DNA from: Gibbula magus | Taxonomy: Eukaryota > Mollusca > Gastropoda > Trochida > Trochidae | Assembly (NCBI GenBank): GCA_936450465.1 | Contig: OW388296.1 | Coordinates: 46,575,750-46,639,749, forward strand | DNA length: 64,000 nt | Reading direction: 5' to 3' | In this document: in pieces, positions 32,001 through 41,313 of the stretch | How the letters are laid out: every line of letters starts with the position of its first letter | Position numbering within the stretch: position 1 is the first letter of the stretch | The notes under the pieces: generated by a model | Database searches by the model: none | Seen by the model: the letters and a program-made list of their open reading frames with translations, nothing else | Told to the model about the DNA's origin: nothing | Position numbers and translations under genes: made by a program

Positions 32001-32551
32001 GTTGAGTTGTCAATTACATTTCTTGTAGGTAAAGAGTCAATTCCTTCTACATAGTCCAGAAGGTCCGCACATCTACTGTTGAAATCCCCGCAGATAAAGG
32101 CTATATTGTCATGCTGGTAACTAGCAATCTGGGATAAGAGAGTCTCGAAGTAGTCAGCAGCATCAACATACCTAGAAGAGTGTTCAGGGGGTAAATAGCA
32201 CACACATATAATGAAAGCACAGTCAATGTCATGTTTATGTTTAAGTTTTAACCATAAAATACCTTCACATGTATCATCATGAGTAGTTATAACAAAAGAG
32301 TCTTTTATGGTATTCTTTATCAAAAACCCCACACCCCCAGAACCACATTTAGCTCGTTTGTGTATCTGAGTCCTATTATGACCGTACCATGTGTAATTAC
32401 TGACATCAAGTACGTTACCATCAGTGAGATGAGTTTCTGCAATTCCCACTATGTCCACATCACTATTGAGTACACACGTCTCGCGTAGTTCACTGCTTTC
32501 TGAATGACGGTCACGTGACCATCCACACACATTCCAAAACCCGCATTTGAC
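29018..32551 (-). CDS. Non-LTR ORF2: AP endonuclease and reverse transcriptase
   Basis: About 1,177 codons open after the ORF1 stop. Endonuclease: FWNVCGW (the catalytic Asn lies in the codon just before a GTG at 32530), AETHL, GGVGFLI, YLPPE, GDFNSR and a VVDYCI end block. RT: FVDFRKAFD, GLKQGCLLSPILFNLYIND and AYADDLVLLA (YADD at 30245-30256, residue 759 from the GTG). A C-terminal thumb follows, then a Cys/His motif CFNCKTCVEDECHVILYC; no RNase H is seen. There is no in-frame ATG until about residue 205, past most of the endonuclease. The frame is the same as ORF1, with one UAG (32552-32554) between. ORF2 thus needs UAG readthrough, reinitiation at a non-AUG codon, or the UAG is a mutation in this copy. 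Confidence 0.9.
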   Translation of the reverse strand, partial: VKCGFWNVCGWSRDRHSESSELRETCVLNSDVDIVGIAETHLTDGNVLDVSNYTWYGHNRTQIHKRAKCGSGGVGFLIKNTIKDSFVITTHDDTCEGILWLKLKHKHDIDCAFIICVCYLPPEHSSRYVDAADYFETLLSQIASYQHDNIAFICGDFNSRCADLLDYVEGIDSLPTRNVIDNSTNSHGRLFVDFLININYCIVNGRVDEMNDFTYVSSKGISVVDYCITPYESLHLISEFRVTRPNILMELSGIVGSTDARTMGCIDHSLLTWFYSYHVCETATADAGMYTSHGVGGSYTRYDTSQVPDDFMNSTYVLEKLTSLVNTMEVSGKVQEDINSVYSDFMKCVKSEMSATLPSKQVFHGLYSERRKKKSRKPWWNENLTTKWAELVRAERKWLKQGGPRKRACKAEYVSLRRCFDKMVMRAKRQYVRTTIDDLENLCEHDQANFWKKLGKIGVGINRKQRIPMEVKLDGGNISRDLGTVLDTWKKEYESLLNGSSDVTDIGGDIEDQGPPNNELLTLEEVFKVLLSAKRGKSSGFDEIPVEVLKNDNCLFFIHRLFNLCFTTGKVPSLWSRGIINPIPKDSSADPRDPLSYRGITLASAVYKLYCGVLNNRLVNHVEQTNLLSDNQNGFRRGRSTLEHVSSLTTIVETRKSMKLSTFVTFVDFRKAFDTVDRRIMWEKLRSIGICGNLYNAIVSLYKDVQCCVRINGHFTEWFNVNSGLKQGCLLSPILFNLYINDLIETVNELSVGVNIDGECVSILAYADDLVLLAENESDMNILLDCLNTWCVRNTLVISPTKSKLIHFRSQTCERTTSLFTCGSTPIDVVSSYSYLGLLVTEHMDYQRMGQAVASSANRALGLLISKFKLLGGMQYSTYTKLYDSMVWSTMQYGSAIWGTYNLTSVNAVQNRAMRFFMGLRKFAPNMAVCGDMGWLPPKVRQWESIAKFYKKMSIIVDSRLAKRIFNWANRCAENKKRNWNFRIHARYRDLGLQCFIPIENRFHVSYIRSQVREAAFIKFKEEWSSTVQRPSSQRGNGGNKLRVYSTFKDTYETEQYNRVPMSRSHRRSLAAFRCGVAPIGIETGRYSNLPVNERVCFNCKTCVEDECHVILYCPLYESIRRDLFEKCYNLWQDFNNANDCDRLAFILANTDCAIFSAKACKVILDTRKSFLFTDRS

Positions 32552-33709
32552 CTATCTACGGGCATACTCATTGGTTTCATATCGACCGCCTCTTCGGTTC
32601 CCCCGGTGATCACCTCTGACCTCGTGACGATCTCTGTCCTGGTTGGTTGGCCGATTATCACCACGTGACCTTTGTTGATAAACACCTTGTTCACCTCGTG
32701 TTGTCGGTCGTGCACGTGGGCCGCTGTTACTATCGTTGTGATGTGCTGGTTGTGATCGTAGTAGCCGGCAACCATTCATCTTCAGTTTGTTGTCGCCCAC
32801 ACTCTCCACCAGAAGTCTCATGTTAGATTCATAAATCCGCTGCTGCAATGGTTTGTCACTGGCGATATAAACGTCTCGGTAGTTCCGACTGTCTTTTAGC
32901 TTTCTCTTCTCCTGGAGGATTTTCAACTTATCTTCTTTCGAGCTACATGTTGCGATGATCACCCCCGGATATTTTGCGTGTCTTGATTCCTTCCGTGTAG
33001 CTTTAACCACTTCTATATCCCGTAACTTCAGACCGTCCTTGATCAATCCATTCACCTTGGATAGCACATTTTCTCTTTCAGATTCAAGAACATTCTTTAG
33101 AACGATGTTTAGCTGTTCGGGTTCTACACTATGTGCACCAGATGCAGGACAGGCATCGGATTTCATCTTGCTAATGTCTAATTCGAGCCTTTGATTTATT
33201 TCACATTGGTCACTTTTCAAATCCGTGATCTGTTTACGCATGTCCGCCATGTTTTCTGACATGTTTACTTTGACCTTCTCGATTTCATCCAACACTAAAT
33301 CCTTCATTTTCGACATCATTCTCTCCTCTAGCTTATCCATTCTTTCGTCGAAATGATTAGTAAGCTGGCGAATGGCTAATAAAACATCTGCATTATTTGT
33401 AATATTTCCCGCGTCAGTTAGTCCGCTAGGGTGACCCTGATCAGTATTTTCATTTTCGTTTTCACAGTTCTCACCTTTCTTTTTCTTATGCAGAGCATCA
33501 TGTTGTAAATCTTCAGCAGATAGATGTCTTTTCCTTACATCGGGCGAATACACAGCCACTGTAGATGTCGATTTCATCACCGACTGCACGAAGTCCTGTG
33601 AGGTGGGAATATCCATGACTTTTTGAAGAAAATCTACCTTTGTAATGACGATCGACGATTTCCAACCCTTGCAGGTGTTATTGCAATGCTGCCGAATGTT
33701 CGATTTCAC
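32552..33709 (-). CDS. Non-LTR ORF1: coiled-coil, basic RNA-binding protein
   Basis: 385 codons ending AGA TAG. Residues about 105-185 are heptad-like and rich in Met/Lys/Glu (DERMDKLEERMMSKMKD), a probable trimerising coiled coil. The middle section (VVKATRKESRHAKYPGVIIA) fits an RRM-like fold as in L1-type ORF1. The last about 60 residues are Arg/Gly/Asn-rich (GDHRGNRRGGRYETNEYARR), a nucleic-acid-binding tail. The open frame begins with GTG right after TGA; the first ATG is at about residue 32 (MDIPTSQ), the likelier start unless transcription begins in the frame. Confidence 0.8.
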   Translation of the reverse strand: MKSNIRQHCNNTCKGWKSSIVITKVDFLQKVMDIPTSQDFVQSVMKSTSTVAVYSPDVRKRHLSAEDLQHDALHKKKKGENCENENENTDQGHPSGLTDAGNITNNADVLLAIRQLTNHFDERMDKLEERMMSKMKDLVLDEIEKVKVNMSENMADMRKQITDLKSDQCEINQRLELDISKMKSDACPASGAHSVEPEQLNIVLKNVLESERENVLSKVNGLIKDGLKLRDIEVVKATRKESRHAKYPGVIIATCSSKEDKLKILQEKRKLKDSRNYRDVYIASDKPLQQRIYESNMRLLVESVGDNKLKMNGCRLLRSQPAHHNDSNSGPRARPTTRGEQGVYQQRSRGDNRPTNQDRDRHEVRGDHRGNRRGGRYETNEYARR

Positions 33710-33769
33710 TCAAAATACATACATATTCAGGCACAACTTGTATGAATTTTAAAATTTTCTTCCCGGTAG

Positions 33770-34120
33770 CAAAACACGTCCTCTCTCTGTCGACGCATGC
33801 GCATAAGTGTCATACATACTGAGTAATTAAACATGTTGATACATAAAACGTATGAGCGGGTAGTGATTCGAAGCAGAATGAATGCATACATTACACATGA
33901 AGAGAATGTTCATAAACAACAATCATGTCCACAGATTCTTTGTTGAATAATATTGCGTTTAACCATATGATTATGCTATAGCTATAGCTGGTTGTTTTTA
34001 TGTCCAGTTCTCGTGTGTTTGTTAATGTATGTATGTACTTGTGAGGTATTAATATGAGCAACAGTTTGCTTTTTACTTAAACCACATTCTTCACGAATAA
34101 AAATATGTTTAAACCACATA
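33770..34120. other. Non-coding, with a LINE-type 3-prime tail at its end
   Basis: Mostly unassigned AT-rich sequence; 34090-34116 ends GAATAAAAATATGTTTAAAC, the tail of the fragmentary LINE family. Confidence 0.5.
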
Positions 34121-34399
34121 CACCTTTATAAATACCTCTCCAGTATATAGTACATGTAATACAAATTCATTCATCAAAACTGAGAAAGCACAACATTAAA
34201 TAAAGGTTAATACATGTAATAGAATAACAGTAATTTACAACATTTGACTTCACAAGGAAATTAGTTAGGTATTTAGGTAAAATAGTAATGCACTGAAAGG
34301 ATGATACTTTGGCTTATTGGCTTATGTAGTGCCGCAAAATATAACAAAGTACAATTTGTAATCCAAGATCAATGTACAAAATCAGTGATCAAACGGTTA

Positions 34400-34561
34400 C
34401 ACAAAAATTGTAAAGGCTTTTTCTTGTTTTAAGTCTACCTTATTTCAGTGACTTGTTTCTGCGTCCAGCTTTTGCTTCCATTGTACTGGAGCGGCGTTGA
34501 AATAAGCCTATGGCTTGTTCGCCAATCCATATTTCTTTTTGGAAATAAAAATATGTTTAAA

Positions 34562-34562
<1 letters not shown>
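34400..34562 (+). pseudogene. Non-LTR 3-prime UTR fragment (plus)
   Basis: TACTGGAGCGGCGTTGAAATAAGCC with the TAAGCC/GGCTT stem, CGCCAATCC, and AATAAAAATATGTTTAAACC at the end; same 3-prime type as 24340-24440. Confidence 0.7.

Positions 34563-34598
<36 letters not shown>
34563..34598. repeat. (TA)n microsatellite
   Basis: About 17 uninterrupted AT dinucleotides directly after a LINE tail, as tails often seed microsatellites. Confidence 0.95.
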
Positions 34599-34599
<1 letters not shown>

Positions 34600-34600
<1 letters not shown>

Positions 34601-35090
34601 ACTGATCTTATAAAGTCATAATAAGGGCAAGTAAGGAAGTGAGATGTATGATAACAGTGAAACCATTCAAGCAAGTTAACCCGTATTTCACAGGCATATT
34701 ATTTGTATATTATACCCTTATACATACTTTGTACCATTTTGTACGGAAACAAAAAACTTTCGCATAATCAAAATCAACAATTTGTTGATTCAGTTCACAG
34801 TTTCATCACCAAAACACAGTGATTTAAATTTCAACATTCACGTGATTGTTTGATTTCTAGTTCTACATATGGGACGTTGGACACACTGAACCGTAGCTAT
34901 GTATTTCTACTATATGATATCATTAAATCTTTGTATTTCTTCAGATGGGTTGATAAACCATTCCAAACACAATTCTCTATGATTGATTACTAGATAATAT
35001 TACTGTTAACCTAATTGGAGCATGTATACATTCTGTTATTTATAACAATCGTTATCATTGACGTCACTTTGTATTTCATTCTGTATCATA
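34600..35090. other. Non-coding stretch, no gene seen
   Basis: No recognisable gene or RNA. Confidence 0.4.
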
Positions 35091-35182
35091 TGTTGTATGG
35101 GAGCGGTGTTAATATAAGCTACACAGCTTGTTTACAAATCCCAATTCATTTCATGAATAAAAATATGTTTAAACCATACCAT
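35091..35182 (+). pseudogene. Non-LTR 3-prime UTR fragment (plus)
   Basis: GGGAGCGGTGTTAATATAAGC, stem, CAAATCCC, then ATGAATAAAAATATGTTTAA. It is followed 80 bp later by an inverted copy. Confidence 0.7.
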
Positions 35183-35261
35183 ACTTTGTCAAAGCGTTAC
35201 TAATGTTACAAAAACGGCTTTTACTTCTTTTCAATTGTCTAAAGCGATTTAAACGGTATTG

Positions 35262-36115
35262 ATTTTCGATTTAAACATATTTATTCCATAAATGGATCCG
35301 GATTGGCAAACAAGCTGACGCTTATGTCAATGCCGCTCCGGGATACAAAATACATTTTTATTTATTTTTCAGATGGTACATGGGAAGGGGGATTGATAAA
35401 CAGGGTTACCCCTATATAAATATATCTCCCGTGATTTATACATTATAACATGAAACGTACATTACAACAAGAAATAATTTCATATACCAAAAAATGAATA
35501 TGTAAATTCAACAATTTCCACAACCTATATACATGGCCATTCAACAATTGAAAATAAGAAATGTATGCTATTGCATGCTAACAAATATGACATTTGGTTA
35601 AACTTCAAGTGCTTTCTACATTTGGAAACGTTCACTTAAGTCAATAAATGTGCAAACAGAATCCACACTTTTTAAGTTAGTCTCATCAGATAAGTCTATG
35701 TTACCATAAAGAACGGTTTTCAAATTAAATCCATTAACATAATAACTGTTTAAAGCGTTTTGCTATGATGTCATAGAGTATGTAAGTTGATATGCAGTAC
35801 TATCACCTGGCGTAAACCCTGACATTGTTGTCTCGCAAAAAGTTGAACACTGTTTGAAAACGCATTTTTCAAATATCTTCCCGATACAGGAAGGAAGTAC
35901 TACATGTCTATAATTTTGATATTCATTTACACTGCCTTTCTTGTGCAAAGTATATACAGAAACTTCATTCCATATGGAAGGAAATATATACCCACAAAAT
36001 GACTTATGTAAACGTCTATTTAACTTAATTTCGGGTCAAAACAAATTCACTTAATGAATTTGGTTTCTATAATCAACATCTGGTAACGGTTTATCTGGGA
36101 AGTCAACTTTAGGTT
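35262..36115 (-). pseudogene. Non-LTR RT fragment with 3-prime end (minus)
   Basis: The 3-prime end, TTTAAACATATTTATTCC, lies at 35272-35340 with the GGCAAACAAGC stem and GCCGCTCC word. Upstream, the minus frame at 35948-35763 reads HKKGSVNEYQNYRHVVLPSC and GFTPGDSTAYQL, the N-terminal RT motifs of CR1/Jockey-type elements. The palm and catalytic YADD region are missing, so the copy carries an internal deletion. Confidence 0.75.
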
Positions 36116-36284
36116 TGTCATATACATATATGTATATAATGTATTCTATGAAAAGTTAGACGTAGTTACACAAGTGGATATCTGTTATGCTACTGTTCTG
36201 ACATTGTAATCACTGTATGAAATGTGCGTGTGTGTATTCATGATGCCCTCCGTATTTATATTGTATGTACTTGTATCTTGACGA

Positions 36285-36370
36285 GGACAGGAATTTCAGA
36301 TAAGCCTTTGGCTTGTTTGCATGTCCTCATTCATGTATAATTAACATGAATGAACATGTTTAAAACATAT
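36285..36370 (+). pseudogene. Non-LTR 3-prime UTR fragment (plus)
   Basis: AGATAAGCCTTTGGCTTGTTTG stem-type sequence cut to its tail, ATGAACATGTTTAAAACAT. Pairs tail to tail with the next entry. Confidence 0.6.
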
Positions 36371-36414
36371 TACCGATTCATGGATAATCAAATCCATGTC
36401 AATGATTATGGGAT

Positions 36415-36490
36415 AGAGTTTAACATATCTTATTCAGTAAACAGAAAAGGATTGGCAAACAAGCCCGTTTGACTTATATGTTAATACCGC
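36415..36490 (-). pseudogene. Non-LTR 3-prime UTR fragment (minus)
   Basis: GAGTTTAACATATCTTATTC, GGATTGGCAAACAAGCCCG and TAATACCGCTATA, the complement of the family 3-prime UTR. Confidence 0.6.
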
Positions 36491-36555
36491 TATAGTGAGT
36501 GAGTGAGTTATTGTTTAACGCCACTTGGGCAATATTGCAGACATTAGCGGCGAAC
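36490..36555 (-). mobile_element. SINE 3-prime fragment with GAGT tail
   Basis: GTGAGTGAGTGAGTTATTGT followed by TTAACGCCACTTGGGCAATA, similar in layout to the tail end of SINE family 1 but truncated and diverged. Confidence 0.6.
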
Positions 36556-36781
36556 TGCTATATACAAGCAAATAAATACATTGAACAAGTGATGTAGATA
36601 TAATACAGTGATATCTTCCTTAATATATTGTACACAAGATATTTCACTCATGTCCATCTAACATAAACCTATACCTTATTTTATCAAAAGGGGTTGAGTA
36701 TGCTTTATTGATTACATCTGAATATGTTGTATTGCTATAAAAATGTAATTTTCATTCTATGAAATGTTTTTACTTGTCTGG

Positions 36782-36981
36782 NNNNNNNNNNNNNNNNNNN
36801 NNNNNNNNNNNNNNNNNNNNNNNNNNNNNNNNNNNNNNNNNNNNNNNNNNNNNNNNNNNNNNNNNNNNNNNNNNNNNNNNNNNNNNNNNNNNNNNNNNNN
36901 NNNNNNNNNNNNNNNNNNNNNNNNNNNNNNNNNNNNNNNNNNNNNNNNNNNNNNNNNNNNNNNNNNNNNNNNNNNNNNNNN
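36782..36981. other. Assembly gap (200 N)
   Basis: Exactly 200 unknown bases, a conventional placeholder size. ORFs drawn across it are meaningless. It lies 0.7 kb past the last visible exon of TENA gene B. Confidence 1.
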
Positions 36982-37193
36982 CAATGAGCGGCGTATATTG
37001 CGTACGGCTGCGTATGAAAGAAATATCAAAACGCAACTCATAAGGAATGAGAATATGCAGAAATGTGACAGGGGCTTTAGCTGATAGATTCATTTTGGAC
37101 GAAATTATTGGAGCCGGTGTTATATTGTATTCAAAGCATAGCTATAGGTCATACTTATTGTATTATATATTTACGTAATTCAATTATTATTAA

Positions 37194-37390
37194 AGGCGCT
37201 GAAGCCGTTTTTTTTTCAAAAAAAAAGTTTTCAAATTTCCCATTTATAATGATAGTTTATGTCATTTATATTTAGAGGGTTAAACATATTATAACACAAA
37301 CCAATTATCCGGAGTGATAACAACGGTGTTGCGTATAAAGTAAAAATTGCATGGCGGGATTTAATTGTGAACACATTTTATTATTTCGAA
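37194..37390. mobile_element. TTAA MITE family T2, copy c (truncated)
   Basis: Begins after TTAA 37190-37193 with AGGCGCTGAAGCCG and matches the first 200 bp of copy b (CATTTATAATGATAGTTTAT, GTTGCGTATAAAGTAAAAAT); the right end is lost. Confidence 0.75.
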
Positions 37391-37683
37391 TGTATACTGT
37401 ATACTGTCACATTGCTCAAAGTGTAAAAAGGGTTGCTGTACGAATGTAATAAAAATAATGGAAAATTCTCTCTAAAGCGTTAATGGACATTTAAAAAGGG
37501 GGAAAACGTTGTTTGTTTGGTTTTAGCAACACTTCTTACTGGAACAGTTAATCATGGCGAAACAAAATGTGTTAAAAAGATTTTAAGAATTCAGTAGTCA
37601 CCCCTTGGAGTTGTCCATCAAGCCATTTCAAAACATTTTCAACAACACAAGTTTTCAGAAATCGTGGTTTTAGAATCTCTTAC

Positions 37684-37870
37684 CTCTTGGATCGCTGCAC
37701 CAAGCCATGGCCAGAGTTTCATGCACGGGATCATTGAGACTATGAAGTAGATGGTGTCCATGTCTGATGCAACGGATTGTTCGTAGTCTGTATAGGCCTT
37801 GCATGCATCCCCAAGCTGAATGGCAGTAGCGTTATCAATATGCCATTGCTTGAACAGATCCTTGTAGTAA
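37684..37870 (-). CDS. TENA gene B, exon 4 (catalytic Cys)
   Basis: 187 nt; acceptor CAG, donor GTAAGA. Encodes YYKDLFKQWHIDNA, AYTDYEQSVASDMDTIYFI and SMIPCMKLWPWLGAAIQE. Collinear with gene A exon 4 (LFKEWDIANAS, IPCFRLWPWLG). It is missing from any long ORF because the flanks close quickly. Confidence 0.9.
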
Positions 37871-40800
37871 CTGAAACAGAGAAATATTCGGCATCTTTAA
37901 AAATATTGTAAAGTGTTTAAAAACAATTGTTCAACTGTTTCTTACACTCGTCCATCTGTGGATACCAACGAAAGTCAAGCACTTCTCAGTGCTGACTCAG
38001 TTTTAAAGGCGTCTTCTAGTTCGAAACAGTGAGAAATGTTTAGCCACTCCAGAATACTGTTACTCTCTTAAAAGTGCATCCATTGTATTTCATAAAATGT
38101 TATTTGCCTTTAATATATGCCAACATACAATATGTGCTGATATCAGTTAAAATAATTTCAATCAACTTCCATAGTCACCCCCAATCGCCAAATATATAAT
38201 GATTAATAGTTTCCAATTAAAATCAAGCAACTTAATTATGCTTGTGCAGAAACCGAAACTACAGGTTCCATTTACATGCACAGTAGTTATAAGACCTGTT
38301 AAACATTATCTACTTAAAGTTTTCTTTTAGTCTGTTGTCAATAAGTTTCAAAATTGACGCGCGCCTCACGCAGTGTATTGTCCGGTTTTCGATCAGAAAT
38401 CGATACTTTTACCTTTATATCGGTCGTATACTTGGCCGACTAAGATCAAACTGGCAATTTTCGGCAATAGTCAGTACGATAAAATAACACAATTTATAAC
38501 GTTTAGCATATGTGACCCCAAACAACAAAATGGATGTACCTTTAAAACAATGTTCGTCAGTGTGGCTCTTGGGCTCATGAAAGTCCAAAAACCGTTAGCA
38601 TAAGGCCGAGCCTCGATATCGTAAGTACAACGTAGGTTAAACGTAGCTGAACCAAACACAACCAAACCTATAAGAGTAAAGCAGTAACAGCAGCGATCTA
38701 CCGATTTTCTTTCAAATCCATATCAGGCCAAACCAAACGTTTTCATCACATGTCAGCACTATAGATAACGTTAATCAATAATAAAACGTTAATACCCTCA
38801 GCAATCGTCCTTAAATGAAATGTTGTTTAGTATCCTTTATATATCCAACTGTTTAAAGAGCCATCGAGTATGTTGATAAACATATAGGAAAATTAAAATC
38901 TGTCTCGTTGAAATATATACACTTGACTTTCGACTCAAAATAGGCAGGGAATCGCACTAATTAGTAAATGTGTTTTCCAGTCAAAATATTGATAAAGTCT
39001 ATTTTTTTCAAGTGAAAAGCAATATGGTCTAACTCACACACTATAAACAAATACACGAAAGAAAAACAAAGTTTATGAGAACTTAAATAAATTGAAATAT
39101 ATAATTGTTTACGTTTATTTATTTACCATTTCATTCAATTATGTATTTCCTACAGATATTAAAATGTATGTTTCCCCATGGAGGTATTTACTTGAATTTC
39201 ATGATTAATAAGAATATATATACATAATATATTTGCCATATATTGATGGTATTATCACAATAAACATATCATTTAACGGGTAAAATATAAATAATTTGTA
39301 TATTCAGAAGACATTTATATATAATTAGAAACGTGATGATCGCGATATTCAGCAATGTGAGACAAGAGTAACTTGCAGGAGAAAAGCATGCGTTGCTATG
39401 GCGACTTGTGAAACTAACCAAACTACATGCCTCGGAAATGCTTGTTGCTGTCTAGTACGTTTAATGCAAAAAAGTAAATTATGTTAATATGACGTCAGAT
39501 TCTATTGACGCGCGTTCAAACCAAATTTCATTGGATTGTCGTGATATGTTGTATGAAAAAGCTAATGGAGTTTTTTGTATTTTTACGTTACCCTTCATAA
39601 TTGGTTGATTGCTCTTGAAGAAATGTCTTCAGATTTCCCTCTGTTGCCCTTCTTGCTGCAATATCGATGGATTTCTTGGCCAAGTATAGATACACTGCAT
39701 CCTGTACCATGTACCCACCTGAAGAATTGAAAAGAAAGAATTCTGTAAAAAAAAAAAGAAACAATGGGAAAATTTGCTTTTTTAGACCTTTTAGGCAAAT
39801 AAATTTCTTAGACATTCCTTATATTTTCCTTTCTTTTTCCACAGAGGTTTCTCCTTTCAGATTCCCGATCCTAACTTCTGTTCTACATGGCCTGAATTTC
39901 AAGACTCCAGGCAAATCCCCAAGAAGGGAAAACGGGAACGTCATTCTGTATCCTTGCTTCTTAACCAATGAAAACTCATCTGTCAGCGACCTAGTCGACC
40001 GAGTGACTCCAAAGATCTAGGCATTTGACACTTAAGGGTCTTGTTAATTAGCATCTGTCCTACGAATAAATAACACAAAAGAACTATTTTGGGTATTTGT
40101 CTCTGATTTGGTCTTTATTAATCAGCATGTTTATGATCAATGGTTTTCACAAAATCAAGTAGCATATGACGAGCAAAACACATTAAACGAGAAAACGTTT
40201 ATCTTAAGTTTATGTTATCATTATGACGTGTCAATGGCAAATGTCGCTTTTACAACGGCGTCGCGGATCAGTTCAACATTAATTACCAAAGGCTGTTGGA
40301 TTGAGAGTTCCATCGCCAATGCCTTTCACGAAGTGAGTTTGGAGAATACTTTGTCTCAGCGCTTCGGTTTGATCCCACAAGTATTGGGATAAGGGGACAT
40401 CTTTACTAGTAATACTACATGTCGCACTCTGCAGATCACGATCTACCTATAAAAGAAACATAAACACGTCTATATATGATAGAAAGGATAAAACACGGCT
40501 TCAAGTTTATATTTGGGAAGTATGTCACCAGAGAAGGCACAATTGGGAGGGATATTATACCCGACCCATTTTCCCGAGGACAAGGGCTTAATTTACAAAT
40601 CAAAGCCGGTTTTATCTCACCTATTAACCGATGAAAGATTTAGATATGTTTTGATACTTAATATTTACACTGAATCAAAGGTATTAAATGTAAATCTTTC
40701 AATTGCTATGCGAGGGGATAACATCAGTGCGCTGCACGTGCTCTACAAGTGCTCTCAGTGAATTAGTTACATGCAGTATCTGTCTTGTGAAGACCACCAG

Positions 40801-41260
40801 GGTTCATACTGACAATCTGATTGTATTCATCAATAAGTTCTTAAAGATGAACCCATTGTTTTTCATAAAATGTTATTCGGCTTTAATACGCTCCAACGTA
40901 CTATAAGTGCTGATTTCAACCGACAAATATATCACAATTTTGTCTTTTTTGCTGTTTGACGCTGTGGATTGTCCGGTTTTCGATCTAAAATGTTAATTTT
41001 CGGCAACAGTCAGTACTTCTCGATAAAATAACACCATTTGGCATATGTGACCCAAATCAACGCAATGGATGCACCTTTAAGATCAAATGTTCATCTCTCA
41101 AATTACACAATTGAATCTATTCACGTACATTGTTATGAACTATGTCTGATCGTATGTCGGATATAAAAGGTAAACACCATACCTGTTCAGCTTTACTTGA
41201 CAACAGCAGTAGTACAAGTATTGCAAATTTAGAAGAAGGTCCAGCATGCTGCACTGCCAT
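37684..41260 (-). CDS. TENA/THI-4-like gene B with signal peptide (3-prime end missing)
   Basis: Exons on the minus strand: 41260-41183 (78 nt), 40446-40287 (160), 39718-39592 (127), 37870-37684 (187); 184 codons in one continuous frame. All junctions have AG/GT and phases 0, 1, 2 and 0 as in gene A. Exon 1 encodes a typical signal peptide (KFAILVLLLLSSKAEQ), so the product is probably secreted or lysosomal, unusual for TenA-type enzymes, which are cytosolic in microbes. Core motifs: YLWDQTEALRQ, VKGIGDGTLNPTAFG, MVQDAVYLYLAKK and MIPCMKLWPWLG with the catalytic-type Cys. The last exon (about 70 codons in gene A) was not found between 36982 and 37684 and may lie in the gap. Introns hold MITEs. 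Confidence 0.85.
38072..38541. mobile_element. TTAA MITE family T1, copy c
   Basis: Ends AAGTGCATCCATTGTATTTC and inverted AAAATGGATGTACCT, with TTAA at 38068-38071 and 38542-38545. Lies in intron 3 of gene B. Confidence 0.85.
38600..39580. other. Intron 3 of TENA gene B, remainder
   Basis: AT-rich; no exon or element recognised. Confidence 0.5.
39592..39718 (-). CDS. TENA gene B, exon 3
   Basis: 127 nt; acceptor TTCTTCAG, donor GTAACG. Encodes YMVQDAVYLYLAKKSIDIAA then LKTFLQEQSTNYE. Same size and phases as gene A exon 3. Confidence 0.9.
39830..40075 (-). repeat. Family D repeat, copy 2
   Basis: Reverse complement of 195-308 plus 525-660 without the 216-bp palindromic insert; located in intron 2 of gene B. 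Confidence 0.6.
40287..40446 (-). CDS. TENA gene B, exon 2
   Basis: 160 nt; acceptor CTTTTATAG, donor GTAATT; phase 0 in, phase 1 out. Encodes VDRDLQSATCS, YLWDQTEALRQS and FVKGIGDGTLNPTAFG. Three bases longer than the gene A exon 2, all before the TenA domain start. Confidence 0.9.
40845..41076. mobile_element. TTAA MITE family T1, copy d (short form)
   Basis: TTAA at 40841-40844 and 41077-41080, ends AGATGAACCCATTGTTTTTC and inverted CAATGGATGCACCT; internally deleted to 232 bp. Lies in intron 1 of gene B. Confidence 0.85.
41183..41260 (-). CDS. TENA gene B, exon 1 (signal peptide)
   Basis: ATG at 41258-41260, 26 codons, donor GTATGG. Encodes MAVQHAGPSSKFAI, then a run of Leu/Val ending SSKAEQ, a classic n/h/c-region signal peptide with likely cleavage near Ser-Lys-Ala. 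It joins exon 2 in phase 0. Confidence 0.8.
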
Positions 41261-41313
41261 GATGCTATGTACCTATCTGCAAATAAGGTAATATAACATT
41301 ATCAGGAAGTAGA

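Larger units (their letters stand above)
28855..33765 (-). mobile_element. Nearly intact non-LTR retrotransposon (ORF1 + AP endonuclease/RT ORF2)
   Basis: Long open ORF1 and ORF2 with no frameshift, the best-preserved element in the window. The 3-prime UTR on the minus strand has a TTATTATTATTATTAATTAA stretch and ends near a TGTCTGTCTGTTTGTC repeat at about 28852-28872. The 5-prime end is not certain: ORF1 has no ATG at its open start, so a short 5-prime truncation or unseen exon is possible. No target duplication was found. Confidence 0.8.

Noticed and set aside
36120..36142. Palindrome CATATACATATATGTATAT
   Set aside because: Short AT-rich dyad expected by chance.
36757..37093. ORFs of 94-107 codons across the gap
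   Set aside because: Made of unknown bases.
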